From an uncultured Eubacteriales bacterium (GTDB lineage: Bacteria > Bacillota > Clostridia > Christensenellales > Aristaeellaceae): a stretch of 39,384 nt of DNA. The notes under the pieces were generated by a model. That model did no database searches, was not told the origin of the DNA, and saw only the letters and a program-made list of their open reading frames with translations. Location of the stretch: positions 1 to 39,384 of the forward strand of contig CACXBB010000019.1 of NCBI GenBank assembly GCA_902765735.1, given 5' to 3'. Positions within the stretch are counted from its first letter, which is position 1, and the number at the start of each line of letters is the position of its first letter. Positions 38,324-39,384 of this stretch are shown one piece after another. A program made the translations under genes and the position numbers.

Positions 38324-38354
38324 ATTATAATGCCTGCCACAGTGTGAGAGTCAA
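38324..38354 (-). promoter_or_regulatory. MerR-type promoter with 19-bp spacer
   Basis: On the minus strand: -35 TTGACT (38354-38349), 19-base spacer, -10 TATAAT (38329-38324). The spacer holds the small dyad CACA-C-TGTG. A 19-base spacer with near-consensus hexamers is the hallmark of promoters twisted into activity by MerR proteins. Confidence 0.7.
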
Positions 38355-38435
38355 GAGGGAAAATGCAGTTTTTGATTTGGCCCGCGGCCCGTCATGCGCG
38401 CGCCCTTCCCTGTCGTACAAATCACCTTCGCCGCG

Positions 38436-39197
38436 TCACTTGACCCCGACCAGCAGCGCAGAGCCGGACAGCGCCATCCAGCCCGCCTCGAAGGGCGTCA
38501 TGAACTGGCCGTTCGTGGTGTCGATCAGCTCGACCTTTTGGCAGCCCATGTCCCTGAGCTTTTGTACAAACGCCTGCATGTCGCCGTACTTCGACTTCGA
38601 GAAGATATCGTGCAGGGCGAACGCGCCGCCCTTTTTCAATGTCCGCAGCGTTTCCAGCAGATAAGCCTGTCGGTCGCCGGGGATATTGTGATAGACGTAG
38701 TTGCTGACCACGGCGTCGAAGGTGCCGTCCGGGAAGTCGAGGTGGGTGGCGTCGCCCTGCTGAAAGGCGGCGTTGGAGACGCCCTCGGCCTTCGCGTTTT
38801 GCTCGCACAGCGCCCTGCTGAAGGAGGCGTACTCTTTGCCCCAGCGGTCGATGCCGATGACCTGCGCCTTCGGGTTGCGCTTCGCCACCGCGATGGCCAG
38901 CGCGCCGCTGCCGCAGCCCACGTCCAGGCACTTCCCGCCCGCGGGCAGCTTTACCCGCGCCGCCGTGCCCTCGATGATCTGCGCGGACATGCGGCGCTTG
39001 CCGTCGTAGGAAAAGGCGCGGTACATCAGGATCGACCAGAGGGTCAGAGCACAGAAAAACACGGTGATCACCGCAAAAATGATCGCCAGCCACTTGATGT
39101 GGCGCAACAGCAGACACAACACAAGGGACAGCACCGTCCCGCCCAGAAACGACCAGATTATGCCCTTGGGCAGCCAGTTCTTGTAATTTGGCCTCAT
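38436..39197 (-). CDS. membrane-anchored class I SAM-dependent methyltransferase
   Basis: A 253-residue protein with two N-terminal membrane helices (about 9-31 and 35-58) followed by a Rossmann-fold methyltransferase: motif I LDVGCGSGALAIAVA (about 90-104), acidic end of beta2 VIGIDRWG, motif II region GDATHLDFPDGTFDAVVSNYV and LLETLRTLKKGGAFAL. The Methyltransf_11/31-like core suggests a small-molecule or lipid substrate at the membrane face, but none can be named. ATG 39197 with GAGGAG about 9 bases upstream. The next gene downstream (MerR-type) has its own promoter, so the two may be separate units. Confidence 0.85.
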   Translation of the reverse strand: MRPNYKNWLPKGIIWSFLGGTVLSLVLCLLLRHIKWLAIIFAVITVFFCALTLWSILMYRAFSYDGKRRMSAQIIEGTAARVKLPAGGKCLDVGCGSGALAIAVAKRNPKAQVIGIDRWGKEYASFSRALCEQNAKAEGVSNAAFQQGDATHLDFPDGTFDAVVSNYVYHNIPGDRQAYLLETLRTLKKGGAFALHDIFSKSKYGDMQAFVQKLRDMGCQKVELIDTTNGQFMTPFEAGWMALSGSALLVGVK

Positions 39198-39210
39198 ATC
39201 AACAACTCCT

Positions 39211-39384
39211 CTCCTCTGACTCCCTCCGACCCGCTGCGCGGGCCATCTCCCTCTAAGAGGGAGGCTTTTGGAAAGGCTCCCCCTTATACTAATCTCAACC
39301 TAAATTTCAACATTTTCACGGCGTCTTTTCCGCCATGCCTGCGTTGAAGTCCCTTGGCTTAGGGTCCACTAAGCCTGCGGGCCT
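39211..39384. repeat. repeat cluster at the right edge
   Basis: 39211-39270 is a family C-like unit (CTGACTCCCTCCGACCC, hairpin CTCCCTCTAAGAGGGAG). 39310-39384 carries the palindrome GGCTTAG-N6-CTAAGCC (39354-39373) and the 15-base sequence CCACTAAGCCTGCGG (39366-39380) shared with the left edge. No gene. Confidence 0.65.

Overview
The window is about 39 kb of GC-rich, gene-dense bacterial DNA. Monoderm cell-envelope genes (sortase-free adhesin-like protein, L,D-transpeptidase, YknXYZ/MacAB-like export operon), a rpoB-rpoC pair, EgsA/AraM, FakA-like and BmrR-like proteins, strong AGGAGG ribosome sites and many extended -10 promoters point to Bacillota, probably a gut Clostridia lineage (Christensenellales/Oscillospirales-like). 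This placement is inference. There is no tRNA, rRNA or CRISPR array. TAG, TGA and TAA are all used as stops. || Layout. 1-2464: right edge of a repeat, then a 5'-incomplete beta-helix/Big2 surface protein. 2784-5867, minus strand: CBS/CorC membrane protein, xanthine phosphoribosyltransferase (xpt), NagD-like HAD phosphatase and a free-standing FakA middle domain. 6091-7458: CCA-adding enzyme. 7840-15741: rpoB and rpoC with their own consensus promoter, an unusual repeat-filled spacer and a terminator. 16022-17941: secreted L,D-transpeptidase with PG-binding and SH3 domains. 18277-20228: glycerol-1-phosphate dehydrogenase (egsA) overlapping a CBM9-like protein. 20448-24178: sbcD-sbcC nuclease. 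24291-27200: secreted Sel1-repeat/S41-protease-like fusion. 27401-34729, minus strand: a six-cistron export operon. 34929-36856: divergent OmpR-type response regulator and histidine kinase. 36849-39197, minus strand: small membrane protein, MerR/BmrR-like regulator and membrane-anchored methyltransferase. || The most system-like locus is 27401-36856. A two-component system faces an operon encoding a membrane-anchored HlyD/MacA-like adaptor, a MacB-type ATPase, a MacB/FtsX-type permease, a second secreted adaptor, a secreted protein with twelve 8-residue E/K/R/A repeats plus 11-residue EEKPVVKEEKQ repeats, and a third secreted adaptor. The repeat protein is split by one in-frame TAG that replaces a CAG glutamine codon of the repeat; the frame is otherwise open for 678 codons. 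I infer that the repeat protein is a long extracytoplasmic spacer or tether working with the three adaptors. || The intergenic spaces are filled with several families of palindromic, MITE-like repeats. One copy (27209-27389) has perfect 23-bp terminal inverted repeats. There are also heptanucleotide arrays and nested inverted repeats. Both window ends carry the same 15-bp sequence within a related palindromic repeat, which suggests the contig breaks at a multicopy element.
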